Below are positions 25,256 to 38,642 of a DNA stretch of 64,000 nucleotides, one piece after another. The position numbers and the translations under genes are program-made. The notes under the pieces are model-generated. The model had not been told where the DNA came from. It saw nothing but the letters and a program-made list of their open reading frames with translations, and did no database searches. The stretch is from Rhipicephalus microplus (Eukaryota; Arthropoda; Arachnida; Ixodida; Ixodidae): NCBI RefSeq assembly GCF_043290135.1, contig NW_027464603.1, forward strand, positions 3,139,501-3,203,500, read 5' to 3'. Each line of letters opens with the position of its first letter. The stretch's first letter is position 1.

Positions 25256-28200
25256 CTAGAGACCACAACTAGAGACTCCGCAACTAGAAACTCCCCAGCT
25301 AGAAACTCCGCAACTAGAAACTCCGCAACTAGAAACTCCACAACTAGAGACTACGCAACTATGAACTCCACAACTTGAAACTCTGCAACTCGAAACTCTG
25401 CAACTAGAAAATTCCCAACTAGAAACTACACAACTACAATCTCCACAACTCGAAACTCCGCAACTACAAAATCCACAACTAGAAACTCCACAACTGGGAA
25501 CTCCGCAACTAGAAAATGTACAACTAGAAACTCGAAAACTAAAAACTCCAACTAGAAACTTCACAACTAGAAACTCCGCAACTAGAAACTCCACAACTAG
25601 ACAATTCGCAACTAGAAACTCCACAACTAGACACTCCACAACTAGAAAACTCCGCAACTAGAAACTCCACAGCTAGAAACTCCACAACTTGAGACTTTGC
25701 AACTAGAAACTCGGCAACTAGAAACTCCACAACTAGAAACTCCACAACTAGAAACTCCACAACTAGAAACTCCACAAATTGAAACACCACAACTAGATAC
25801 TCCACAACTACACATTCCACTACTTGAAAGTCCACAACTAGAAACTCCGCAACTAGAAACTCCGCAACTAGAAACTCCCCAACTAGAGACTCCATAACTT
25901 GAAACACCACAACTAGATACTCCACAGCTACACATTCCACATCTAGAAACTCCAAATTTAGAAACTCTGCAACTAGAAACTCCACAACTTTAAACTCCAC
26001 AACTAGACACTCCATAACTAGGAACTCCACAACAAGAAACTCCACAACTACAGACTCCACAACTTCAAACTCCACAACTAGAAACTCCACAACTGGAAAC
26101 TCCGCAACTAGAAACTCCGCAACTAGAAACTCTACAACAAGAAATTCCACAACCGGAGACTCAACAACTTGAGACTTCGCAACTAGAAACTCGGCAACTA
26201 GAAACTCAACAACTAGAAACTCCACAACTAGAAACTCCACAACTAGAAACTCCACAACTAGAAACTCCACAACTTGAAACACCACAACTAGATACTCCAC
26301 AACTACAAATTTCACAACAAGAAACTCCAAATTTAGAAACCCCGCAACTAGAAACTCCGCAACTTAAAACTCCACAACTAGAGACTCCACAACTACAAAC
26401 TTCTCAACTACAAACTCCACAACCAGAAACTCCGCAACTAGAAAGTCCACAAATTGAAACGCCACAACTAGATACTCCACAACTACAAATTCCACAACTA
26501 GAATTTCCACAACTAAAAACTCCGCAACTAGAAACTCCGCAACTAGAAACTCCACTACTAGAGACTCCGCAACTATAAACTCCACAACTTGAAACTCTGC
26601 AACTCGAAACTCTGCAACTAGAAACTCCACAACCAGAAACTCAGCAACTAGAAACTGCACAACTAGAAGTTCCACAACCAGAGACTCAACAACTAGAAAC
26701 TCCACAACTAGAAACCCAGCAAATAGAAACTCCACAACTAGAAACTCAACACCTACAAATTCTACAACTTGAAACACCACAACTAGAAACGCAACAACTA
26801 GAAACTCCACACCTAGAAACTCCGCAACTAGAAACTCCACAACTAGAAACTCCACAACTAGAAACTATGCAACTAGAAACTCCGCAACTAGAAACTCCAC
26901 AGCTAGAACGTCCGCAACTAGAAACTCTGCAACTAGGAACTCTGCATTTAGAAACTCCAACGCTTAAAACTCCACAACTAGAAACTCCACAACTAGAAAC
27001 TCCTCAACTAGAGACCACAACTAGAGACTCCGCAACTAGAAACTCCCCAGCTAGAAACTCCGCAACTAGAAACTCCGCAACTAGAAACTCCACAAATAGA
27101 GACTCCGCAACTATGAACTCCACAACTTGAAACTCTGCAACTCGAAACTCTGCAACTAGAAAATTCCCAACTAGAAACTACACAACTACAATCTCCACAA
27201 CTCAAAACTCCGCAACTACAAAATCCACAACTAGAAACTCCACAACTGGGAACTCCGCAACTAGAAAATGTACAACTAGAAACTCGAAAACTAAAAACTC
27301 CAACTAGAAACTCCACAACTAGAAACTCCGCAACTAGAAACTCCACAACTAGACAATTCGCAACTAGAAACTCCACAACTAGACACTCCACAACTAGAAA
27401 ACTCCGCAACTAGAAACTCCACAGCTAGAAACTCCACAACTTGAGACTTTGCAACTAGAAACTTGGCAACTAGAAACTCCACAACTAGAAACTCCACAAC
27501 TAGAAACTCCACAACTAGAAACTCCACAGATTGAAACACCACAACTAGATACTCCCCAACTACAAATTCCACAACTTGAAAGTCCACAACTAGAAACTCC
27601 GCAACTAGAAACTCCGCAACTAGAAACTCCCCAACTAGAGACTCCATAACTTGAAACACCACAACTAGATACTCCACAACTACAAATTTCACAACAAGAA
27701 ACTCCAAATTTAGAAACCCCGCAACTAGAAACTCCGCAACTTAAAACTCCACAACTAGAGACTCCATAACTAGGAACTCCACAACAAGAAACTCCACAAC
27801 TACAGACTCCACAACTACAAACTCCACAACTAGAAACTCCACAACTGGAAACTCCGCAACTAGAAACTCCGCAACTAGAAACTCTACAACAAGAAATTCC
27901 ACAACCGGAGACTCAACAACTTGAGACTTCGCAACTAGAAACTCGGCAACTAGAAACTCAACAACTAGAAACTCCACAACTAGAAACTCCACAACTTGAA
28001 ACACCACAACTAGATACTCAACAACTACAAATTTCACAACAAGAAACTCCAAATTTAGAAACCCCGCAACTAGAAACTCCGCAACTTAAAACTCCACAAC
28101 TAGAGACTCCATAACTAGGAACTCCACATCTAGAAACTCCACAACTACAGACTCCACAACTACAAACTTCGCAACTAGAAACTCCACAACCAGAAACTCC

Positions 28201-29910
28201 GCAACTAGAAACTCCACAACTAGAAACCCAGCAACTAGAAACTCCACAACTAGAAACTCAACACCTACAAATTCTACAACTTGAAACACCACAACTAGAA
28301 ACGCAACAACTAGAAACTCCACACCTAGAAACTCCGCAACTAGAAACTCCACAACTAGAAACTCCACAACTAGAAACTATGCAACTAGAAACTCCGCAAT
28401 TAGAAACTCCACAGCTAGAACGTCCGCAACTAGAAACTCTGCAACTAGGAACTCTGCAACTAGAAACTCCAACGCTAGAAACTCCACAACTAGAAACTCC
28501 ACAACTAGAAACTCCACAACTAGAGACCACAACTAGAGACTCCGCAACTAGAAACTCCCCAGCTAGAAACTCCGCAACTAGAAACTCCGCAACTAGAAAC
28601 TCCAACACTAGAGACTCCGCAACTATGAACTCCACAACTTGAAACTCTGTAACTCAAAACTCTGCAACTAGAAAATTCCTAACTAGAAACTACACAACTA
28701 CAATCTCCACAACTTGAAACACCACAACTAGAAACGCAACAACTAGAAACTCCACACCTAGAAACTCCGCAACTAGAAACTCCACAACTAGAAACTCCAC
28801 AACTAGAAACTATGCAACTAGAAACTCCGCAATTAGAAACTCCACAGCTAGAACGTCCGCAACTAGAAACTCTGCAACTAGGAACTCTGCAACTAGAAAC
28901 TCCAACGCTAGAAACTCCACAACTAGAAACTCCACAACTAGAAACTCCACAACTAGAGACCACAACTAGAGACTCCGCAACTAGAAACTCCCCAGCTAGA
29001 AACTCCGCAACTAGAAACTCCGCAACTAGAAACTCCACAACTAGAGACTCCGCAACTATGAACTCCACAACTTGAAACTCTGTAACTCGAAACTTTGCAA
29101 CTAGAAAATTCCTAACTAGAAACTACACAACTACAATCTCCACAACTCGAAAGTCCGCAACTACAAAATCCACAACTAGAAGCTCCACAACTGGGAACTC
29201 CGCAACTAAAAAATGTACAACTAGAAACTCGAAAACTAAAAACTCCAACTAGAAACTCCACAACTAGAAACTCCGCAACTAGAAACTCCACAACTAGACA
29301 ATTCGCAACTAGAAACTCCACAACTAGACACTCCACAACTAGAAAACTCCGCAACTAGAAACTCCACAACTAGACACTCAAAACTTGAGACTCCGAAACG
29401 ACAGACTTCGCAACTAGAAACTGCACAGCTAGAAACTTGCAACTCGAAACTCTGCAACTAAAACTCCGCAACTAGAAACTCCACAGCTAGGAACTCCACA
29501 ACTAGAAACTCCACAACTAGAGACTCCACAACTAGAAACTCCACAACTAGAAACTCCGCAACTAGAAACTCCACAGCTAGAAACTCCACAACTTGAGACT
29601 TTGCAACTAGAAACTCGGCAACTAGAAACTCCACAACTAGAAACTCCACAACTAGAAACTCCACAATTTGAAACACCACAACTAGATACTCCACAACTAC
29701 AAATTCCCCAACTTGAAAGTCCACACCTAGAAACTCCGCAACTAGAAACTGCGCAACTAGAAACTCCCCAACTAGAGACTCCATAACTTGAAAAACCACA
29801 ACTAGATACTCCACAGCTACAAATTCCACATCTAGAAACTCCAAATTTAGTAACTCCGCAATTAGAAACTCCGCAACTTTAAACTCCACAACTAGACACT
29901 CCATAACTAG
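25256..29910 (+). repeat. ~4.4-4.9-kb tandem unit, copy B
   Basis: It follows copy A directly and repeats its order of variants (CACATTCCACTACTTG, CTTCTCAACTACAAAC, CTTGGCAAC, CAACACCTACAAATT). It is longer than A because it keeps nine extra monomers near 26.9 kb and has the 433-bp duplication at 28277-29142. It is also copy 3 of the 11.85-kb family. Confidence 0.82.
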
Positions 29911-31537
29911 GAACTCCACAACAAGAAACTCCACAACTACAGACTCCACAACTACAAACTCCACAACTAGAAACTCCACAACTGGAAACTCCGCAACTAG
30001 AAACTCCGCAACTAGAAACTCTACAACAAGAAATTCCACAACCGGAGACTCAACAACTTGAGACTTCGCAACTAGAAACTCGGCAACTAGAAACTCAAAA
30101 ACTAGAAACTCCACAACTAGAAACTCCACAACTAGAAACTCCACAACTTGAAACACCACAACTAGATACTCCACAACTACAAATTTCACAACAAGAAACT
30201 CCAAATTTAGAAACCCCGCAACTAGAAACTCCGCAACTTAAAACTCCACAACTAGAGACTCCATAACTAGGAACTCCACATCTAGAAACTCCACAACTAC
30301 AGACTCCGCCACTATGAACTCCACAACTTGAAACTCTGTAACTCGAAACTCTGCAACTAGAAAATTCCTAACTAGAAACTACACAACTACAATCTCCACA
30401 ACTCGAAACTCCGCAACTACAAAATCCACAACTAGAAACTCCACAACTGGGAACTCCGCAACTACAAAATGTACAACTAGAAACTCGAAAACTAAAAACT
30501 CCAACTAGAAACTCCACAACTAGAAACTCCGCAACTAGAAACTCCACAACTAGACAATTCGCAACTAGAAACTCCACAACTAGACACTCCACAACTAGAA
30601 AACTCCGCAACTAGAAACTCCACAACTAGACACTCAAAACTTGAGACTCCGCAACGACAGACTTCGCAACTAGAAACTCTGCAACTAGAAACTGCACAGC
30701 TAGAAACTTGCAACTCGAAACTCTGCAACTAAAACTCCGCTACTAGAAACTCCACAGCTAGAAACTCCACAACTAGAAACTCCACAACTAGAGACTCCAC
30801 AACTAGAAACTCCACAACTAGAAACTCCACAACTACAAATTTCACAACAAGAAACTCCAAATTTAGAAACCCCGCAACTAGAAACTCCGCAACTTAAAAC
30901 TCCACAACTAGAGACTCCACAACTACAAACTTCTCAACTACAAACTCCACAACCAGAAACTCCGCAACTAGAAACTCCACAAATTGAAACGCCACAACTA
31001 GATACTCCACAACTACAAATTCCACAACTAGAATTTCCACAACTAAAAACTCCGCAACTAGAAACTCCGCAACTAGAAACTCCACTACTAGAGACTCCGC
31101 AACTATAAACTCCACAACTTGAAACTCTGCAACTCGAAACTCTGCAACTAGAAACTCCACAACCAGAAACTCCGCAACTAGAAACTCCACAACTAGAAGT
31201 TCCACAACCAGAGACTCAACAACTAGAAACTCCACAACTAGAAACCCAGCAAATAGAAACTCCACAAATAGAAACTCAACACCTACAAATTCTACAACTT
31301 GAAACACCACAACTAGAAACGCAACAACTAGAAACTCCACACCTAGAAACTCCGCAACTAGAAACTCCACAACTAGAAACTCCACAACTAGAAACTATGC
31401 AACTAGAAACTCCACAACTAGAAACTCCACAGCTAGAACGTCCGCAACTAGAAACTCTGCAACTAGGAACTCTGCAACTAGAAACTCCAATGCTAGAAAC
31501 TCCACAACTAGAAACTCCACAACTAGAAACTCCTAAA
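29910..31537 (+). repeat. Mosaic stretch; 30300-31230 repeated at 42890-43820
   Basis: From CCGCCACTATGAAC at 30307 the order of variants is repeated at offset about 12590, including CTACAAAATGTAC (30466 and 43056) and CTAGAATTTCC (31029 and 43619). The last part, 30840-32100, is also a further relative of 26310-27570 (offset 4530). No other content was seen. Confidence 0.75.
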
Positions 31538-34500
31538 CTAGAGACCACAACTAGAGACTCCGCAACTAGAAACTCCCCAGCTAGAAACTCCGCAACTAGA
31601 AACTCCGCAACTAGAAACTCCACAACTAGAGACTCCGCAACTATGAACTCCACAACTTGAAACTCTGCAACTCGAAACTCTGCAACTAGAAAATTCCCAA
31701 CTAGAAACTACACAACTACAATCTCCACAACTCGAAACTCCGCAACTACAAAATCCACAACTAGAAACTCCACAACTGGGAACTCCGCAACTAGAAAATG
31801 TACAACTAGAAACTCGAAAACTAAAAACTCCAACTAGAAACTCCACAACTAGAAACTCCGCAACTAGAAACTCCACAACTAGACAATTCGCAACTAGAAA
31901 CTCCACAACTAGACACTCCACAACTAGAAAACTCCGCAACTAGAAACTCCACAGCTAGAAACTCCACAACTTGAGACTTTGCAACTAGAAACTTGGCAAC
32001 TAGAAACTCCACAACTAGAAACTCCACAACTAGAAACTCCACAGATTGAAACACCACAACTAGATACTCCACAACTACAAATTTCACAACAAGAAACTCC
32101 AAATTTAGAAACCCCGCAACTAGAAACTCCGCAACTTAAAACTCCACAACTAGAGACTCCATAACTAGGAACTCCACAACAAGAAACTCCACAACTACAG
32201 ACTCCACAACTACAAACTCCACAACTAGAAACTCCACAACTGGAAACTCCGCAACTAGAAACTCCGCAACTAGAAACTCTACAACAAGAAATTCCACAAC
32301 CGGAGACTCAACAACTTGAGACTTCGCAACTAGAAACTCGGCAACTAGAAACTCAACAACTAGAAACTCCACAACTAGAAACTCCACAACTAGAAACTCC
32401 ACAACTTGAAACACCACAACTAGATACTCAACAACTACAAATTTCACAACAAGAAACTCCAAATTTAGAAACCCCGCAACTAGAAACTCCGCAACTTAAA
32501 ACTCCACAACTAGAGACTCCATAACTAGGAACTCCACATCTAGAAACTCCACAACTACAGACTCCACAACTACAAAGTTCGCAACTAGAAACTCCACAAC
32601 CAGAAACTCCGCAACTAGAAACTCCACAACTAAAAACCCAGCAACTAGAAACTCCACAACTAGAAACTCAACACCTACAAATTCTACAACTTGAAACACC
32701 ACAACTAGAAACGCAACAACTAGAAACTCCACACCTGGAAACTCCGCAACTAGAAACTCCACAACTAGAAACTCCACAACTAGAAACTATGCAACTAGAA
32801 ACTCCGCAACTAGAAACTCCACAGCTAGAACGTCCGCAACTAGAAACTCTGCAACTAGGAACTCTGCAACTAGAAACTCCAACGCTAGAAACTCCACAAC
32901 TAGAAACTCCACAACTAGAAACTCCTCAACTAGAGACCACAACTAGACACTCCGCAACTAGAAACTCCCCAGCTAGAAACTCCGCAACTAGAAACTCCGC
33001 AACTAGAAACTCCACAACTAGAGACTCCGCAACTATGAACTCCACAACTTGAAACTCTGCAACTAGAAAATTCCTAACTAGAAACTACACAACTACAATC
33101 TCCACAACTCGAAACTCCGCAACTACAAAATCCACAACTAGAAACTCCACAACTGGGAACTCCGCAACTAAAAAATGTACAACTAGAAACTCGAAAACTA
33201 AAAACTCCAACTAGAAACTCCACGACTAGAAACTCCGCAACTAGAAACTCCACAACTAGACAATTCGCAACTAGAAACTCCACAACTAGACACTCCACAA
33301 CTAGAAAACTCCGCAACTAGAAACTCCACAACTAGACACTCAAAACTTGAGACTCCGAAACGACAGACTTCGCAACTAGAAACTCTGCAACTAGAAACTG
33401 CACAGCTAGAAACTTGCAACTCGAAACTCTGCAACTAGAAACTCTGCGACTAGAAACTCCAAAGCTAGAACGTCCGCAACTAGAAACTCTGCAACTAGAA
33501 TCTCCGCAACTAGAAACTCCAACGCTAGAAACTCCACAACTAGAAACTCCACAACTAGAAACTCCACAACTAGAGACCCCAAAACTAGAGACTCCGCAAC
33601 TAGAAACTCCATAGCTAGAAACTCCGCAACTAGAAACTCCGCAACTAGAAACTCCACAACTAGAGACTCCGCAACTATAAACTCCACAACTTGAAACTCT
33701 GCAACTCGAAACTCTGCAACTAGAAAATCCCCAACTAGAAACTACACAACTAGAATCTCCGCAACTCGAAACTCCGCAACTACAAAATCCACAACTAGAA
33801 ACTCCAAAACCGGGAACTTCGCAACTAGAAAATGTACAACTAGAAACTCGAAAACTAAAAACTCCAACTAGAAACTCCGCAACTAGAAACTCCACAACTA
33901 GAAACTCCACAACTAGACACTTCGCAACTAGAAACTCCACAACTAGACACTCCACAACTATAAAACTCCGCAACTAGAAACTCCACGAATAGACACTCCA
34001 CAACTTGAGACTCCGCAACGACAGACTCCGCAACTAGAAATTTTGCAGCTAGAAACATCACAGCCAGAAACTTGCAACTCAAAACTCTGCAACTAGAAAC
34101 TCCGACACTAAAAACTCCACAGCTAGAAACTCCACAACTAGAAACTTCACAAATATAAACTCCATGACTAGAAACTCCACAATTAGAAACTCCACAATTA
34201 GAAACTCCACAGCTAGAAACTCTACAACTTGAGACTTTGCAACTAGAAACTCAGCAACTAGAAACTCAGCAACTAGAAACTCCACAACTAGAAACATCAC
34301 AACTAGAAACTCCACAACTTGAAACACCACAACTAGATACTCCGCAACTACAAACTCCACAACTACAGACTCCACAACTAGAAACTCCACAGCTAGAGAC
34401 TCCACAACTAGAAACTCCACAAATACGAACCCCACAACTACGAACCCCACAACAAGAAACTCCACAACTCGAAACTCCACAACTTGAGACTTCGCAACTA

Positions 34501-35575
34501 GAAACTCCACAACTAGAAACACCACAACTACAGACTCCACAACTAGAAACTCTACAACTAGAAACTCCGCAACTAGAAACTCCACAACTAGAGACTCCAT
34601 AACTTGAAACTCCACAACTAGAAACTCCACAACTACGAACCTCACAACCAGGAACTCCACAACTAGAAACTCCGCAACAAGAAACTCCACAGCTAGAAAC
34701 TCCACAACTTGAGACTTCGAAACTAGAAACTCGGCAACTAGAAACTCCACAACTTGAAACTCCACAACTAGAAACTCCACAAATTGAAACGCCACAACTA
34801 GATACTCCACAACTACAAATTCCACAACTAGAAACTCCACAAATAAAAACTCCGCAACTAAAAACTCCGCAACTAGAAACTCCTCTACTAGAGACTCCGC
34901 AACTATAAACTCTGCAACTCGAAACTCTGCAACTCGAAACTCTGCAACTAGAAACTCCACAACTAGAAACTCCACAACTAGACACTTCGCAACTAGAAAC
35001 TCCACAACTAGACACTCCACAACTAGAAAACTCCGCAACTAGAAACTCCACCAATAGACACTCAAAACTTGAGACTCCGCAACGACAGAGCTCGCAACTA
35101 GAAACTCTGCAACTAGAAACTGCCCAGCCAGAAACTTGCAACTCGAAACTCTGCAACTAAAACTCCGCAACTAGAAACTCCACAGCTAGAAACTCCACAA
35201 CTAGAGACTCCACAACTACAAACTCCATGACTAGAAACTTCACAATTAGAAACTCCACAAGTAGAAACTCCACAACTTGAGACTTTGCAACTAGAAACTC
35301 GGCAACTAGAAACTCAACAACTAGAAACTCCACAACTAGGAACTTCACAACTAGAAACTCCACAACTTGAAACACCACAACTAGATACTCCGCAACTACA
35401 ATATCCAACACTAGAAACTCCACAACAAGAAACTCCATAGCTAGAAACTCCGCAACTAGAAACTCCACAACTACAGACTCCACAACTAGAAACTCCACAG
35501 CTAGAGACTCCACAACTAGAAACTCCACCGCTAGAAACTCCACAACTAGAAACTCCACAACTAGAAACTCCACAA
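31538..35575 (+). repeat. 4.04-kb tandem unit, first copy
   Basis: It repeats directly from 35576 with offset 4038, then 4035 after a 3-bp loss near 36484. It is itself a chimera: the left part belongs to the 11.85/21-kb family and, from about 33425, it becomes the 5.47-7.6 kb family (offset 27956 to that block and 14679 to 18750 onward). Confidence 0.85.
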
Positions 35576-38500
35576 CTAGAGACCACAACTAGAGACTCCG
35601 CAACTAGAAACTCCCCAGCTAGAAACTCCGCAACTAGAAACTCCGCAACTAGAAACTCCACAACTAGAGACTACGCAACTATGAACTCCACAACTTGAAA
35701 CTCTGCAACTCGAAACTCTGCAACTAGAAAATTCCCAACTAGAAACTACACAACTACAATCTCCACAACTCGAAACTCCGCAACTACAAAATCCACAACT
35801 AGAAACTCCACAACTGGGAACTCCGCAACTAGAAAATGTACAACTAGAAACTCGAAAACTAAAAACTCCAACTAGAAACTCCACAACTAGAAACTCCGCA
35901 ACTAGAAACTCCACAACTAGACAATTCGCAACTAGAAACTCCACAACTAGACACTCCACAACTAGAAAACTCCGCAACTAGAAACTCCACAGCTAGAAAC
36001 TCCACAACTTGAGACTTTGCAACTAGAAACTTGGCAACTAGAAACTCCACAACTAGAAACTCCACAACTAGAAACTCCACAGATTGAAACACCACAACTA
36101 GATACTCCACAACTACAAATTTCACAACAAGAAACTCCAAATTTAGAAACCCCGCAACTAGAAACTCCGCAACTTAAAACTCCACAACTAGAGACTCCAT
36201 AACTAGGAACTCCACAACAAGAAACTCCACAACTACAGACTCCACAACTACAAACTCCACAACTAGAAACTCCACAACTGGAAACTCCGCAACTAGAAAC
36301 TCCGCAACTAGAAACTCTACAACAAGAAATTCCACAACCGGAGACTCAACAACTTGAGACTTCGCAACTAGAAACTCGGCAACTAGAAACTCAACAACTA
36401 GAAACTCCACAACTAGAAACTCCACAACTAGAAACTCCACAACTTGAAACACCACAACTAGATACTCAACAACTACAAATTTCACAAGAAACTCCAAATT
36501 TAGAAACCCCGAAACTAGAAACTCCGCAACTTAAAACTCCACAACTAGAGACTCCATAACTAGGAACTCCACATCTAGAAACTCCACAACTACAGACTCC
36601 ACAACTACAAACTTCGCAACTAGAAACTCCACAACCAGAAACTCCGCAACTAGAAACTCCACAACTAAAAACCCAGCAACTAGAAACTCCACAACTAGAA
36701 ACTCAACACCTACAAATTCTACAACTTGAAACACCACAACTAGAAACGCAACAACTAGAAACTCCACACCTAGAAACTCCGCAACTAGAAACTCCACAAC
36801 TAGAAACTCCACAACTAGAAACTATGCAACTAGAAACTCCGCAACTAGAAACTCCACAGCTAGAACGTCCGCAACTAGAAACTCTGCAACTAGGAACTCT
36901 GCAACTAGAAACTCCAACGCTAGAAACTCCACAACTAGAAACTCCACAACTAGAAACTCCTCAACTAGAGACCACAACTAGACACTCCGCAACTAGAAAC
37001 TCCCCAGCTAGAAACTCCGCAACTAGAAACTCCGCAACTAGAAACTCCACAACTAGAGACTCCGCAACTATGAACTCCACAACTTGAAACTCTGCAACTA
37101 GAAAATTCCTAACTAGAAACTACACAACTACGATCTGCACAACTCGAAACTCCGCAACTACAAAATCCACAACTAGAAACTCCACAACTGGGAACTCCGC
37201 AACTAAAAAATGTACAACTAGAAACTCGAAAACTAAAAACTCCAACTAGAAACTCCACGACTAGAAACTCCGCAACTAGAAACTCCACAACTAGACAATT
37301 CGCAACTAGAAACTCCACAACTAGACACTCCACAACTAGAAAACTCCGCAACTAGAAACTCCACAACTAGACACTCAAAACTTGAGACTCCGAAACGACA
37401 GACTTCGCAACTAGAAACTCTGCAACTAGAAACTGCACAGCTAGAAACTTGCAACTCGAAACTCTGCAACTAGAAACTCTGCGACTAGAAACTCCAAAGC
37501 TAGAACGTCCGCAACTAGAAACTCTGCAACTAGAATCTCCGCAACTAGAAACTCCAACGCTAGAAACTCCACAACTAGAAACTCCACAACTAGAAACTCC
37601 ACAACTAGAGACCCCAAAACTAGAGACTCCGCAACTAGAAACTCCATAGCTAGAAACTCCGCAACTAGAAACTCCGCAACTAGAAACTCCACAACTAGAG
37701 ACTCCGCAACTATAAACTCCACAACTTGAAACTCTGCAACTCGAAACTCTGCAACTAGAAAATCCCCAACTAGAAACTACACAACTAGAATCTCCGCAAC
37801 TCGAAACTCCGCAACTACAAAATCCACAACTAGAAACTCCAAAACCGGGAACTTCGCAACTAGAAAATGTACAACTAGAAACTCGAAAACTAAAAACTCC
37901 AACTAGAAACTCCGCAACTAGAAACTCCACAACTAGAAACTCCACAACTAGACACTTCGCAACTAGAAACTCCACAACTAGACACTCCACAACTATAAAA
38001 CTCCGCAACTAGAAACTCCACGAATAGACACTCCACAACTTGAGACTCCGCAACGACAGACTCCGCAACTAGAAATTTTGCAGCTAGAAACATCACAGCC
38101 AGAAACTTGCAACTCAAAACTCTGCAACTAGAAACTCCGACACTAAAAACTCCACAGCTAGAAACTCCACAACTAGAAACTTCACAAATATAAACTCCAT
38201 GACTAGAAACTCCACAATTAGAAACTCCACAATTAGAAACTCCACAGCTAGAAACTCTACAACTTGAGACTTTGCAACTAGAAACTCAGCAACTAGAAAC
38301 TCCACAACTAGAAACATCACAACTAGAAACTCCACAACTTGAAACACCACAACTAGATACTCCGCAACTACAAACTCCACAACTACAGACTCCACAACTA
38401 GAAACTCCACAGCTAGAGACTCCACAACTAGAAACTCCACAAATACGAACCCCACAACTACGAACCCCACAACAAGAAACTCCACAACTCGAAACTCCAC

Positions 38501-38640
38501 AACTTGAGACTTCGCAACTAGAAACTCCACAACTAGAAACACCACAACTACAGACTCCACAACTAGAAACTCTACAACTAGAAACTCCGCAACTAGAAAC
38601 TCCACAACTAGAGACTCCATAACTTGAAACTCCACAACTA
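35576..38640 (+). repeat. 4.04-kb tandem unit, second copy, truncated
   Basis: It covers about the first three quarters of the unit, including the same internal family join (about 37460). It has a 3-bp loss at about 36484 (TTCACAAGAAAC for TTCACAACAAGAAAC) and lacks one 15-bp unit near 38285. At about 38641 it switches to another family: CTATGCAACTAG follows instead of CTCCACAACTACGAAC. Confidence 0.85.
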
Positions 38641-38642
38641 GA

